Below, in pieces: positions 15,611-24,412 of a DNA stretch of 38,102 bases. A model generated the notes under the pieces. That model worked only from the letters and a program-made list of their open reading frames with translations. It searched no databases and was not told the origin of the DNA. Both the position numbers and the translations under genes were made by a program. The stretch comes from Soonwooa sp. (GTDB taxonomy: Bacteria > Bacteroidota > Bacteroidia > Flavobacteriales > Weeksellaceae). Each line of letters starts with the position of its first letter. Within the stretch, counting starts at the first letter, position 1. The stretch is taken from NCBI RefSeq assembly GCF_030151385.1, contig NZ_JASLDS010000069.1:1-38102 (forward strand). Direction: 5' to 3'.

Positions 15611-16036
15611 TTCGAATTCCAAATTTCATTATGATCTTTTTTAATATTTTCAAGATTAACAAATAACCAAATATAGAAAGGATTTCGCGAAAATATGACA
15701 TCATACAAACTAATGTCAAGCTGCCTCTTATTTTGATGTAAAAATTACAAAAAGAAATAATTCCGAAAATCTAAAATAAAAAGATATTTTTAGTAAATGC
15801 ATCTAAAATACTAAACGAATAAAGATCAATAATCGACATTCCCTTTTCTAGAATTATTTAGAACTGAGTTAGAGCTTAGATTTGAAAAGAAGTATTTTAA
15901 CGAACACAATGATATAGCATAATGAACTAGTTATTGATTCTCATTCTAATGTATCCAAAATAGCATGTAAAATAATTTTTAAATTTACTTTACAGTCATA
16001 TTTTTTTATATTTTTGTAGAACACAACATTGAAGAT
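15611..16036. other. Non-coding AT-rich stretch between cassette array and AraC-type gene
   Basis: No ORF, RNA gene or repeat that I can support; many stops in all frames. It contains only the possible promoter octamer at 16009-16016. It is the boundary between the array and the resident chromosome. Confidence 0.6.
16009..16016 (+). promoter_or_regulatory. Possible -7 promoter element TATTTTTG
   Basis: Fits TANNTTTG and lies 21 bases before the TTG start at 16037. The surrounding T-rich sequence makes chance matches likely. Confidence 0.4.
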
Positions 16037-17620
16037 TTGAATTTATTAACGCTACGTTTTAACAAAATTTTCTTATTAGTATTATTAACCTTTATTTCTC
16101 AAATTCATAAAGGTCAGAAAATCGACCCTGAAAAAAGCAAGCAATTTTCGCATTATCAAAAGCTAGTTAATACCACTGGTGATCATCAGGAAGAAAACAA
16201 TAAAAATTTGCTAGCAAACGCACAAACAAAAATTGAAATTGCTTGGGCAAATATGATGATGGGAGGGCTCAAATTCCAACAAGGTAAATATTTGGATGCG
16301 ATTTATTATTTAGAAGAATCGGATGCTGGCCTTAAAGCGCTGGATTCTGCGAATATTAGAGTCTATAATCTAACTAGTTTAACTTTTGCTTATCGAAGAG
16401 CTGGGCTAATTGAGCAGTCTAATGAGGCTTGGGCCAAAGAACAAGAACTTTATCAAAAGTCTAATAATAAATACAAAGAGGCTGAAAATTGTTATAATCT
16501 CTCTAAAATGGCAGACATAGACGAGGATTATTGCAAAGCTGCTGAATACCGAAAAAAATATCTTAAGCTCGTTCCAGAAGATGTACAAAAATTAGATCCC
16601 AACTATATTTTTGCCGTTTATGCACAGTTAGGGTTTGCACAGGTTAAATGCGGAAATATAAGCAATGCACTTGCTAGTCTTGAAAAAGCAAAACAAATTG
16701 CAAGTCAATTTCCAGTTCCTGAAAATGCTTCACTCTTCGAAATCTATCAGCTAGCGAATGCATTGATTAGTATCGAACAAAAAGATTATGATGCGGCCAA
16801 AGCTAGTTTTTCGAATGCTTACAACATTTCAAGAAAAAATAAAAGCGTAGCTGCAACAAAGTTAATTTTAACAGAAAGATTAAATGCCGATATTGATCCT
16901 GCGACTGACCAACTTGCTTTTTCGAAAGAAATTGATGAGATTAACAAAGATGCGACAACTGTAACAAAGGATCTCACCAAATATGAAAGTTTAAAACTGA
17001 AAAAAAAAATTGAAAAGCAGCAAAATAAGACACTCATTTGGAGCATTATAAGCATCATCAGTTTGTTAACTTTAATATCAATTTTACTATACTACACTCG
17101 TTTAAACAAAAAGAGAAAAGAAGCATACCAAAGAATTCTAGAACGTCTCGATAACAAAAGACAAATTATTGAGCAATTCAGTCAAGAAAAATCTAAACAA
17201 AGCGTAAAACAAGAATCTTCTTGCGATTTAGTACTAAATAAAGAACTAGATAATGAAGCACAAATTGTTAAAAATCTTGAAACATTAGAAGAAAAACATT
17301 TTTTCACATCTAAAAATACAACTGCGCCACAGCTAGCAGTTTTGCTAAAAATTACCCCAAGGAATCTTAGTTATCTACTAAAAAAATATCGTGGCGAAGA
17401 TTTTTATAATTACATCAATAATCTTAGAATAGATTACATCACTTCAGAAATTAGATCTAATGCTGTGCTTTTGAATTATAAAATTACAGTTCTTTCCGAT
17501 ATGTGTGGCTACAATTCGCACAGTCAATTTGCAACAGTTTTCAAATCAAAAACAGGTATTTCTCCATCTCAATTTATTGATTTCGTAAAAAAAGAGAAAG
17601 GACAAAAAGACAATTCTTAA
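16037..17620 (+). CDS. Membrane-anchored TPR protein with AraC-type DNA-binding domain
   Basis: 527 residues. N-terminal signal-like hydrophobic segment (IFLLVLLTFISQIHKG), then about 300 residues of tetratricopeptide-like helices (for example KYLDAIYYLEESDAGLKAL and CGNISNALASLEKAKQIA), a transmembrane helix at about 333-355 (LIWSIISIISLLTLISILLY), a charged coiled segment, and an AraC/XylS domain at about 430-525 with TVLSDMCGYNSHSQFATVF and GISPSQF. This is a one-component regulator that senses outside the cytoplasm and binds DNA inside, a design frequent in Chryseobacterium and relatives. No in-frame ATG lies near the front, so TTG 16037 is the best start. Targets unknown. Confidence 0.85.
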   Translation: MNLLTLRFNKIFLLVLLTFISQIHKGQKIDPEKSKQFSHYQKLVNTTGDHQEENNKNLLANAQTKIEIAWANMMMGGLKFQQGKYLDAIYYLEESDAGLKALDSANIRVYNLTSLTFAYRRAGLIEQSNEAWAKEQELYQKSNNKYKEAENCYNLSKMADIDEDYCKAAEYRKKYLKLVPEDVQKLDPNYIFAVYAQLGFAQVKCGNISNALASLEKAKQIASQFPVPENASLFEIYQLANALISIEQKDYDAAKASFSNAYNISRKNKSVAATKLILTERLNADIDPATDQLAFSKEIDEINKDATTVTKDLTKYESLKLKKKIEKQQNKTLIWSIISIISLLTLISILLYYTRLNKKRKEAYQRILERLDNKRQIIEQFSQEKSKQSVKQESSCDLVLNKELDNEAQIVKNLETLEEKHFFTSKNTTAPQLAVLLKITPRNLSYLLKKYRGEDFYNYINNLRIDYITSEIRSNAVLLNYKITVLSDMCGYNSHSQFATVFKSKTGISPSQFIDFVKKEKGQKDNS

Positions 17621-17847
17621 GTTTTTATTTGTTCATTTTTTAGCAATTACCATCAATTTGAGTTTCTTTTAACATCAATACCCACTTGTGCATATTTTTC
17701 TTATTTTACAAATAAACACTATTGATAATAAGCTACTTATGCAATTTTTATAAGTTAGACTAAACGTCTAGATGCAAGACAATTCCTTTTATTATAGCTT
17801 TTTTTTTTATTCATTTGATGTGAAAATTAAAACACATTATTAAAAAA

Positions 17848-18276
17848 ATGAACTTTAAAGAAATTCATATTGGAAGTTTAATTGAAAAAAGAATTGCTGA
17901 AAAAGACATCCAGCGTGAACGGATTTGCAATTTTTTTCAATTGTCCGACGAAGACATTGACTTGATGTTAAATGCAAATAGTATTGATGTGGATATGCTA
18001 CTTAAGTGGAGCAAATTACTTGAATACGATTTCTTTAGAATATATTCTCAACATTTAATTTTCTATTCTCCAGCATCAACACAAACTCACGACAAAGAAA
18101 ATTCGAGCTTGCCTCAATTCCGAAAAAACATTTATACACAGGAAGTCATTGACTTCATCTTAGAGCTCGTAAATACAGGTAAAAAAACGAAACAAGAAAT
18201 TATCACAGAATACAATATTCCAAAAACTACCTTGTACAAGTGGATTGGAAAGTTTAAGAATGATACAACAAATTAA
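17848..18276 (+). CDS. Small helix-turn-helix protein, transposase-orfA-like C-terminus
   Basis: 142 residues. The N-terminal half resembles a Xre-like helical domain (IEKRIAEKDIQRERICNFFQ, then LLKWSKLLEYDFFRIYS); the C-terminal third is a helix-turn-helix like the first ORF of IS3-type transposases (IITEYNIPKTTLYKWIGKF). No integrase core follows, so it is not an intact IS. Related proteins seem common in Chryseobacterium, where they are annotated variously as transposase or HTH proteins. It probably acts as a DNA-binding regulator with the next gene, 34 bases downstream. Confidence 0.7.
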   Translation: MNFKEIHIGSLIEKRIAEKDIQRERICNFFQLSDEDIDLMLNANSIDVDMLLKWSKLLEYDFFRIYSQHLIFYSPASTQTHDKENSSLPQFRKNIYTQEVIDFILELVNTGKKTKQEIITEYNIPKTTLYKWIGKFKNDTTN

Positions 18277-18310
18277 ATCACCTTTTATTAATACATAAAC
18301 ACAATTGAAA

Positions 18311-18637
18311 ATGCAAAACAACAATCATAGTCCAAACTACAATAAAATATACAGTGATCTTATTCAGCATAAGTTCCCTGAACGTATCTCAGAATTTAGT
18401 TCAATTTTTAATGGTAAACAAAGATTATCAACCTTCGATGTTATCACTTTAAATCAAAAACTATTTGGAAAAATTGATGATGATACCAACCAAAAATTGC
18501 GTTCATATTCAAAAAACGACATCATCGAAATCCTCAATTATCAGAAAAAGAATAATATGAACAATTCCGAAATGGCAAATTATTTCAAGATCAGTCGTAA
18601 CTCAATCGCAAAATGGAAAAAGCTTTTTCTAGTTTAG
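18311..18637 (+). CDS. Small helix-turn-helix protein
   Basis: 108 residues from ATG 18311 (TTG 18305 would add two). The C-terminal 40 residues form a helix-turn-helix (SEMANYFKISRNSIAKWKKLF), very similar in layout to the end of the preceding protein; the N-terminal half is helical with no known motif. Likely co-transcribed with the gene before it and ended by the terminator at 18679. Function unknown. Confidence 0.7.
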   Translation: MQNNNHSPNYNKIYSDLIQHKFPERISEFSSIFNGKQRLSTFDVITLNQKLFGKIDDDTNQKLRSYSKNDIIEILNYQKKNNMNNSEMANYFKISRNSIAKWKKLFLV

Positions 18638-18678
18638 AAAGAATATTGTATTGTTAATTTTTGTTTTATACAAAAGAG

Positions 18679-18705
18679 AAGGGAGTTATTACAACTCCCT
18701 TTTTC
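18679..18705 (+). terminator. Rho-independent terminator
   Basis: Perfect stem AAGGGAGTT / AACTCCCTT with loop ATTAC, followed by a run of T. It ends the two HTH genes on the + strand and lies tail to tail with the histidine kinase stop (18705), so it may serve both strands weakly. Confidence 0.85.
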
Positions 18706-20423
18706 TATATCACAAACCCAAACCTACTACCCTCGCCGATTTCGCTTTCCACAAAGATTTTGCCGCCTTGGGCTTCAACAAATTGCTTGCTGATGCTGAG
18801 GCCAAGTCCTGTGCCTTCTTTTCGAGTTCCTGGAATTCGGAAATAACGATCGAAGATTTTTTGTTGGTATTCCTTTTCGATGCCGCGTCCTTGGTCTTTA
18901 ACCACGAATAATACTTTTCCATCTTCGGGATAAACGTCAACAGTCACCTTCGAGTTTTCGTGCGAATAGCGAATGGCGTTAGATAACAAATTGTTGAGCA
19001 CCCATGAGGTTTTTTCGCTGTCAGCATTAACGAAATCAGCTTCAGCAGAAAGGTTTATTTGGATTTCGATTTGCTTTTGGTCGGCGGCAGCTTTGTTCGC
19101 CATTACGGCATAATCAACAATTTCGGCAACACTCGATTTTTTGATATTTAGTTGCATCACACCACTTTCTACTTGGGCGATATTTAATAATTCGGAAGTA
19201 ATTTTTAAAAGACGTTCGGTATCTTCTTTGATGCCATCCACAAGGTTTTTCTGCTCGGGATTAAGTTCGCCAATTCGGTTATTTTCTAAAAGTTGTAAAC
19301 CCATTTTAATGGAAGAAATTGGCGTTTTGAACTCATGCGAAACCGTTCCCATAAAATTGGTTTTTGCCAAATCCAATTCTTTGAAAGGCGTAATATTTTT
19401 GAGCATAATTACCTGACCGATAAACTGCGAATCGCTTTCGCCAGTCGGCACAATATTGATATCGATGACTTCTTTTTCGAAATAACTTTCTTTGCCATCA
19501 GCATAGATTTTCATCGGCTGTTCATTAGGATTAATCGCTCTTCCCGAGATGATTTCTTTAATCATTTCGCGGATCAAATCGTTATTAACCGCCACATCCT
19601 GAATTTGTTTTCCGATAACTTGTTCTTTTTTCAAACCCGAAATTTTCAAAGCTTCATCGTTCACAAAAAGGATTTTTTTATCCTCGTCAATTCCGATAAC
19701 GGGATCATGCATATTATCGATAAGCGTTTCTATACGACGTTTCCCTTGGATAATTCGGTCGAGTTTACTTTCGGAATAAGCTTGAATCTTCTCCGCCATA
19801 ATGTTAAACGACTTTGCCAACTCACCAAACTCGCTATGACTTTCGAAATGAACACGTTCTTTATAATTTTGATTGGCAATTTGTTTGATACTTTTCGACA
19901 ATTCCTGAATAGGATTTGCAATGTTGGCGGGCAAGTTTATCAAAAGAATAAACGCCAAAAGAAAACACAAAGTCCCCACAATCGAAATCACGGTAATCGC
20001 GTTGTGTGCCGTAGTATCTGCAATGCTACTCTTATGCTCAATAGCATCCATATTTAGGCGCATTAATTCCGCAATATCTTTTCGAATCGAAGAAATAACT
20101 TGCTGATTTTCGGGATCGTTTTTTAATAATGCAAAATGGTTGGCAACATTCTCTGTCGCTTCCTTTTCGCCAATTTCGGTCACGTTTTTTTGTTGTTTTG
20201 CCAAGTGTTTCTGAAACGTAGAAAACGCCATTGGATCGGATTGTACATCCTCCAAGGTCAAAAGCATGTTTCGGGAATACAACAATGTGTTGTAGTTGGC
20301 CGTCAAAATGTTATTGGTATCGCGTTTCAGCTGATTAATATACCAACCGCTGAGCACGGAAAGCACAATAATCATCAAAAAAAGGAAACCTACGCCAAAG
20401 GTTAATTTTGTTTTTATTTTCAT
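18705..20423 (-). CDS. Sensor histidine kinase (HAMP-PAS-HisKA-HATPase) of the kdp locus
   Basis: 572 residues. Transmembrane helix 1 at about 8-29, a short periplasmic helical sensor, transmembrane helix 2 at about 143-168, HAMP at about 170-220, PAS at about 230-345 (NMHDPVIGIDEDKKILFVN), HisKA with phospho-acceptor His 363 in VSHEFKTP, then HATPase_c with N-box NNLLSNAIRYS, G1 DQGRGI and G2 GTGLGLS. It is the last gene of the leftward kdp cluster, 24 bases after the KdpD-type gene that lacks a kinase. It probably supplies the kinase for that sensor and phosphorylates the NtrC-type regulator at 28874-30214; the pairing is inferred from neighbourhood. Confidence 0.92.
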   Translation of the reverse strand: MKIKTKLTFGVGFLFLMIIVLSVLSGWYINQLKRDTNNILTANYNTLLYSRNMLLTLEDVQSDPMAFSTFQKHLAKQQKNVTEIGEKEATENVANHFALLKNDPENQQVISSIRKDIAELMRLNMDAIEHKSSIADTTAHNAITVISIVGTLCFLLAFILLINLPANIANPIQELSKSIKQIANQNYKERVHFESHSEFGELAKSFNIMAEKIQAYSESKLDRIIQGKRRIETLIDNMHDPVIGIDEDKKILFVNDEALKISGLKKEQVIGKQIQDVAVNNDLIREMIKEIISGRAINPNEQPMKIYADGKESYFEKEVIDINIVPTGESDSQFIGQVIMLKNITPFKELDLAKTNFMGTVSHEFKTPISSIKMGLQLLENNRIGELNPEQKNLVDGIKEDTERLLKITSELLNIAQVESGVMQLNIKKSSVAEIVDYAVMANKAAADQKQIEIQINLSAEADFVNADSEKTSWVLNNLLSNAIRYSHENSKVTVDVYPEDGKVLFVVKDQGRGIEKEYQQKIFDRYFRIPGTRKEGTGLGLSISKQFVEAQGGKIFVESEIGEGSRFGFVI

Positions 20424-20447
20424 CTCAAATTGCGTGTCAGTAGTACA

Positions 20448-21572
20448 TTAACTAAGAATCACCAAGTCGATTCTTTCTTTTTCTAAACGGTTTAGCAAAC
20501 TATTAAAAGTGTCGGTTGCAAGGACTATTCGCCAAAGTTTTAGTCTCGGTTTTCCGATGCAGACGGTTGTAATTTTACGCTCGTCACATTGTTCGATAAT
20601 ACTTTTGGTCACATTAGAAGCTTCTACTTTTATAATTTCGGCGCCCAATTCAGTGGCAAGTTTGAAGTTGTTAATCAAATGTCGTTGCTTGTCCAAAGCA
20701 ATTTTGTCCGCGCTTTCCTTGGGAATCTGAACATACAAAACAAACCATTTGCTGTTGTAGTAATTCGCCAAACGAGCGGTTTTGCGGATCACATTTTTCG
20801 CCGTTATTTCGTTGGAACTGATACAAGCCAAAAACTTCTCTTTCTTCGTATTTTTGGGCAAAACAACTTCCGTCTCGACTTTTCTTTGAACCTGCGAAGC
20901 AACCTCTTTTAGTGCCAATTCGCGAAGTTGCAAAATATGTTCGGATTTAAAAAAGTTATTTAACGCCGACTGAATTTTCGATTGGTCATAGATTTTACCC
21001 TGTGTTAATCGGCTAATCAATTCTTCCGCCGTCAAATCGATATTCACAACCTCATCAGCTTGCGCCAAAACGCTGTCCGGAATTCTTTCTTTAACCTCAA
21101 CACCCGTAATCTCGCGAACTTCCTCATTAAGACTTTCGATATGCTGAATATTAACCGCACTAATCACATTAATCCCTGCATCCAAAATATCCATCACATC
21201 TTGCCAACGTTTTTCATTTTTGCTGCCTTCGATATTGGTATGCGCCAACTCGTCAACGATGACCACTTCCGGATGAAAGTTAATAACCGCAGCAACGTCC
21301 AACTCCTCCAACTCTTTGCCCTTATAAAACAACTTGCGACGCGGAATCATCGGCAAACCTTCTAACAAAGCGTGGGTTTCTTTACGATTGTGGGTTTCTA
21401 TATAACCGATTTTCACGTCGATTCCATTTGCCAAAAGGCTGTGCACTTCCTGCAACATGCGGTAGGTTTTCCCAACGCCAGCACTCATCCCGATGTAGAT
21501 TTTGAATTTTCCACGTCGAGATTTTTTAATGAGATCCAAAAATTCTTCTGCAGATTTGCGCGTTTCTTCCAT
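20448..21572 (-). CDS. kdpD: KdpD, N-terminal sensor and USP domains only (split KdpD)
   Basis: 374 residues. The KdpD N-terminal domain begins FKIYIGMSAGVGKTYRML with the P-loop GMSAGVGKT, then IGYIETHNR, VVIVDELAHTN and NVISAVNIQHIESLN, all standard KdpD motifs. A USP-like domain follows (FLACISSNEITAKNVIRKTARLA), and the protein stops there. Canonical KdpD continues with four transmembrane helices and a histidine kinase (about 900 residues); these are absent here and a separate kinase gene follows. In other bacteria the domain senses K+ and cyclic di-AMP via the USP part; whether this holds here is not visible. The gene starts 6 bases after the DUF389 gene stop. Confidence 0.93.
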   Translation of the reverse strand: MEETRKSAEEFLDLIKKSRRGKFKIYIGMSAGVGKTYRMLQEVHSLLANGIDVKIGYIETHNRKETHALLEGLPMIPRRKLFYKGKELEELDVAAVINFHPEVVIVDELAHTNIEGSKNEKRWQDVMDILDAGINVISAVNIQHIESLNEEVREITGVEVKERIPDSVLAQADEVVNIDLTAEELISRLTQGKIYDQSKIQSALNNFFKSEHILQLRELALKEVASQVQRKVETEVVLPKNTKKEKFLACISSNEITAKNVIRKTARLANYYNSKWFVLYVQIPKESADKIALDKQRHLINNFKLATELGAEIIKVEASNVTKSIIEQCDERKITTVCIGKPRLKLWRIVLATDTFNSLLNRLEKERIDLVILS

Positions 21573-21578
21573 TGCTGT

Positions 21579-22445
21579 TTAATTTTTGTGGAGTTGCTTC
21601 TCCAAATCGTTTACTTTCTTTTCCAGTAATTCTATGCGTTGTTGGTCTGTTGGCGGTTGTTGTTTGCCTTCTTGGGCATTCCATTTTTGATAGGCGATGT
21701 AGATTCCTGGGATCATAATGACAACGATCAAAATATCCCAAGCGATCTGATAAAAGCTGTTTTTACGCTCTTGTCTTACCGAATTAAATTTGAAATAACG
21801 TGCCAGTAAAAAAGTTGCCCAACCGATAAACATCGAGTTGATTAGGTAAAAATAAAAGCCACCCAAAAAGTGGTAAATTTCCCCATTTGCAATACCATAA
21901 GCCGCAGTACATAAAGGCGGCATGCAAGCCGTGGCAATCGCAACGCCAGCGATAATCTTGGTTCCTTCCTTCTTCATTACTCCAATGAAACCTGCCATTC
22001 CGCCAAAAAATGCTACCATAATATCAAAAATCGAGGCGTGATCGTAAACTTCTAATAACTCTGTCGTCTTATGAAAAGGGCTAATCACAAAAAACAAAGT
22101 CGCCGCCAACAAGCTGACCGCCGTCATCAACAGCCAATTTTTGATACTTTTAATTTTTAAATCTCTATCGTTAATAGCCACAGCAAAAGCAAATCCTGCT
22201 ACAGGTCCCATCAATGGCGACATTAACATCGCCCCAATCACTGCGGTTATCGAATTGGTGATTAATCCGATACAAGCCAAAATCATGGCAAAACCCAGAA
22301 TCCAAAGGTTATAACCACGAAACACAACACCCTCCTCAATCTCGCGGTAAGTTTCTAATTCCTCCTCTTCTTTGGGCGCGCTTAGCAGAAAACCAATATA
22401 TCTTTCTATAACCTTTAGGCTTCTCATGGACTTGTGATTTAACAA
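21579..22445 (-). CDS. DUF389 / TIGR00341-family membrane protein
   Basis: 288 residues with about six transmembrane helices, among them ILGFAMILACIGLI, ITAVIGAMLMSPLMGPVAG (the family's most conserved segment), a second conserved turn around ACMPPLCTAAYG, and IAWDILIVVIMIPGIYI. The C-terminus is a charged coiled coil (EKKVNDLEKQLHKN). The family's function is unknown. Its place inside the kdp cluster, 6 bases before kdpD, suggests a link to ion or osmotic stress. A second Met at residue 7 is an alternative start. Confidence 0.85.
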   Translation of the reverse strand: MLNHKSMRSLKVIERYIGFLLSAPKEEEELETYREIEEGVVFRGYNLWILGFAMILACIGLITNSITAVIGAMLMSPLMGPVAGFAFAVAINDRDLKIKSIKNWLLMTAVSLLAATLFFVISPFHKTTELLEVYDHASIFDIMVAFFGGMAGFIGVMKKEGTKIIAGVAIATACMPPLCTAAYGIANGEIYHFLGGFYFYLINSMFIGWATFLLARYFKFNSVRQERKNSFYQIAWDILIVVIMIPGIYIAYQKWNAQEGKQQPPTDQQRIELLEKKVNDLEKQLHKN

Positions 22446-22483
22446 GTGAATTTACGTAATATTCGGCAACATCAGTGGTTTTA

Positions 22484-23566
22484 TTAAAAACTTACCGCCA
22501 ACGAAGTGGTGACAAAATAATTGTTGGGCACTTTATGATGATCTTTCTCAAAAATGGCATCTTTAGAGGACAAACCACGTGCTTCGATGCGCCACATGAC
22601 ATTCTCGCGGATTTTGTAATCGTAGTTCAAAGAATAACCAAAAGTTTGAAATCCATTTTTGGTTTCTGTCGGAATCATCACCCTGTTTTTATCATTGTAA
22701 TATTCCAAACGAGTAGAAATTCGGTTCTTTTCATTAGGGTCAAAATGAATGAGCACAACTGGCGAATACCAAGTATTGTATTGATTGCTTCCTTTTGCTT
22801 TTTGCTCAGCGCCAATATCAAAACCACCCAAAACCGCCCATTGTTTGTTCACCTGAAAATTGGCATAAAGATTATGGAAATAACGCATTTGCCTGGTGCT
22901 GTCCGCTTTATCATTTCCGATGAACGAACTGCTATTTAGACTTATTTTATCATTAAATTTATAAGTCAGCTGATGTCCAAATGAAAGCGAATTGTTGCCG
23001 TCCACTTTTTGGATTCTTTGCCAACCGTTAAGCACCAAACCTGCCAAATACCATTTGCCATCATAAGAAGTGTAAGACAATCTTGCGCCAGTTTCGAAAT
23101 AAGGTGAATTCTCGGCTGCCAAACTGCGCGTTACCGTCCAGTTGTCAACACCAATCGCACTTTCCCAACCGATATGCGATGGCATAATACCTGCGTCTAT
23201 CCATAGATTTTTGGACTTGGAAAGTTTGACGCCAACATTGGCTTCATAGACATTTTTGAGCACATTAGGTTCGGCAGCATAATTGGCATTCATGTAAGTG
23301 CCTACGCCCAAAGCAATATTTGCGCGGACATTCTCCGTGGAATAAGCCGCTTTTATCATTCCTAAATTCAGGTTGATTTCGTTATGACGCTGATGCGAAT
23401 ACATAAAACCTGGACGATTGTGATGATCGGGATTTCCGAAATCGTAACTATAATAAACTTCGCCGTAACCGCTGATTTTAAGTGAAGATTCGTGTTTTAT
23501 AGAATCTGATTGCGCATAAGAACTTGCAAAAATCAAAGTCATTATGCTGATGAAAAGTATTTTCAT
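22484..23566 (-). CDS. Outer-membrane porin of the kdp locus
   Basis: 360 residues from ATG 23566; a longer frame begins at 23674, but the signal peptide (ILFISIMTLIFASSYAQ) starts right after this Met, so the shorter form is preferred. The mature protein is rich in alternating beta-strands with aromatic girdles (SGYGEVYYSYDFG, GKWYLAGLVLNGWQR, WRIEARGLSSKDA) and ends ...SLAVSF, with a terminal Phe as in outer-membrane barrels. It matches the porin family often found with kdpFABC in Bacteroidota and could let K+ reach the periplasm. Function inferred from context. Confidence 0.85.
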   Translation of the reverse strand: MKILFISIMTLIFASSYAQSDSIKHESSLKISGYGEVYYSYDFGNPDHHNRPGFMYSHQRHNEINLNLGMIKAAYSTENVRANIALGVGTYMNANYAAEPNVLKNVYEANVGVKLSKSKNLWIDAGIMPSHIGWESAIGVDNWTVTRSLAAENSPYFETGARLSYTSYDGKWYLAGLVLNGWQRIQKVDGNNSLSFGHQLTYKFNDKISLNSSSFIGNDKADSTRQMRYFHNLYANFQVNKQWAVLGGFDIGAEQKAKGSNQYNTWYSPVVLIHFDPNEKNRISTRLEYYNDKNRVMIPTETKNGFQTFGYSLNYDYKIRENVMWRIEARGLSSKDAIFEKDHHKVPNNYFVTTSLAVSF

Positions 23567-23648
23567 GGTGGTAAAAGTTTTCCGACAAGCATTTTTAACT
23601 TGCCGAAAAACTAAAGGATTTAAATATGGAATTTTTAAAATATGTTTT

Positions 23649-23800
23649 AGATTCCTCTTACGTCGGAATGACAAACAAAATACTATCTGCTAGACCTGCA
23701 TTTATCAATGTTTGTCATTCTGAGTGAAATGTAATGGAACGAAGAATCTTTGAGATTCCTCCTCCGTCGGAAATCGAAGATTCGACGTAGCCAATGACAG
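23649..23800. repeat. Intergenic palindromic repeat, probably dispersed
   Basis: Inverted halves: CGTCGGAATGACAAAC (about 23660-23676) against GTTTGTCATTCTGAG (about 23710-23724), followed by a second set, AGAATCTTTGAGATTCCT and CGTCGGAAATCGAAGATTCGACG. Sequences of the type GTCATTCTGAG...GAAGAATCT are familiar as dispersed intergenic repeats in Bacteroidota genomes. It sits between the porin gene and kdpC and may fold in the transcript. Confidence 0.6.
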
Positions 23801-23809
23801 AAGAGCGTT

Positions 23810-24370
23810 TTATTGCAACTGGTCGAGTGCGATATTTAGTTTTAGGACGTTGATTTTTTCAGGACCAAAAAGTCTAAATAACGGTTTTTCGGTTTCCGTT
23901 TTTATCAAATCCAAAACTTTAGTTTCGGGTATATTGCGTAAATCGGCAATTCGCTTCGCTTGTACTTCTGCCGCTTTCACCGAGATATGAGGATCCAAGC
24001 CCGAGCCACTCGCCGTTATCATATCCACAGGAATATCTCGTTTGGCAATGCTTGGATTGTGTTTCATAAAGTTTTCGATACGCTCGTCAACCACTTTTAG
24101 GTATTCTGGATTGGTCGCGCCTTTGTTACTTGCCCCAGAACCAGCTGCATTGTAATCAACCGCCGATGGTCTCGACCAAAAATAATTGTCTTGGTCAAAT
24201 TTCTGTCCGATATTCGAGTAGTATTTTTTACCTTGATAAGTGACAATCTCGCCTTTTCCTTGATTGGGAGACAATTGTGCAATTCCCCAAATCAATGCTG
24301 GATAAGCGACCGCAAATACAATGATTAATACTAAAGTCATTCGTAAAGCTGGTAAAATATGATTTTTCAT
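23810..24370 (-). CDS. kdpC: KdpC, potassium-transporting ATPase subunit C
   Basis: 186 residues. One N-terminal transmembrane helix (LRMTLVLIIVFAVAYPALIWG, about 9-29) and a periplasmic domain with the conserved FWSRPSAVDYN, GSGLDPHIS and ADLRNIPETKVLDLI. KdpC stabilises the KdpFABC complex and is needed for high-affinity K+ transport. Size is normal for the family. It starts 42 bases after kdpB. Confidence 0.97.
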   Translation of the reverse strand: MKNHILPALRMTLVLIIVFAVAYPALIWGIAQLSPNQGKGEIVTYQGKKYYSNIGQKFDQDNYFWSRPSAVDYNAAGSGASNKGATNPEYLKVVDERIENFMKHNPSIAKRDIPVDMITASGSGLDPHISVKAAEVQAKRIADLRNIPETKVLDLIKTETEKPLFRLFGPEKINVLKLNIALDQLQ

Positions 24371-24412
24371 TTTGTTAAATTTTAAATGGAACTGAATCCT
24401 TTTTTACAATTT

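Noticed and set aside
19335..20057. Long + strand open frames opposite the kinase, kdp and RND genes
   Set aside because: They are antisense shadows of strongly supported - strand genes, with compositions unlike proteins (rich in Phe, Ile, Asn and Arg) and no motifs.
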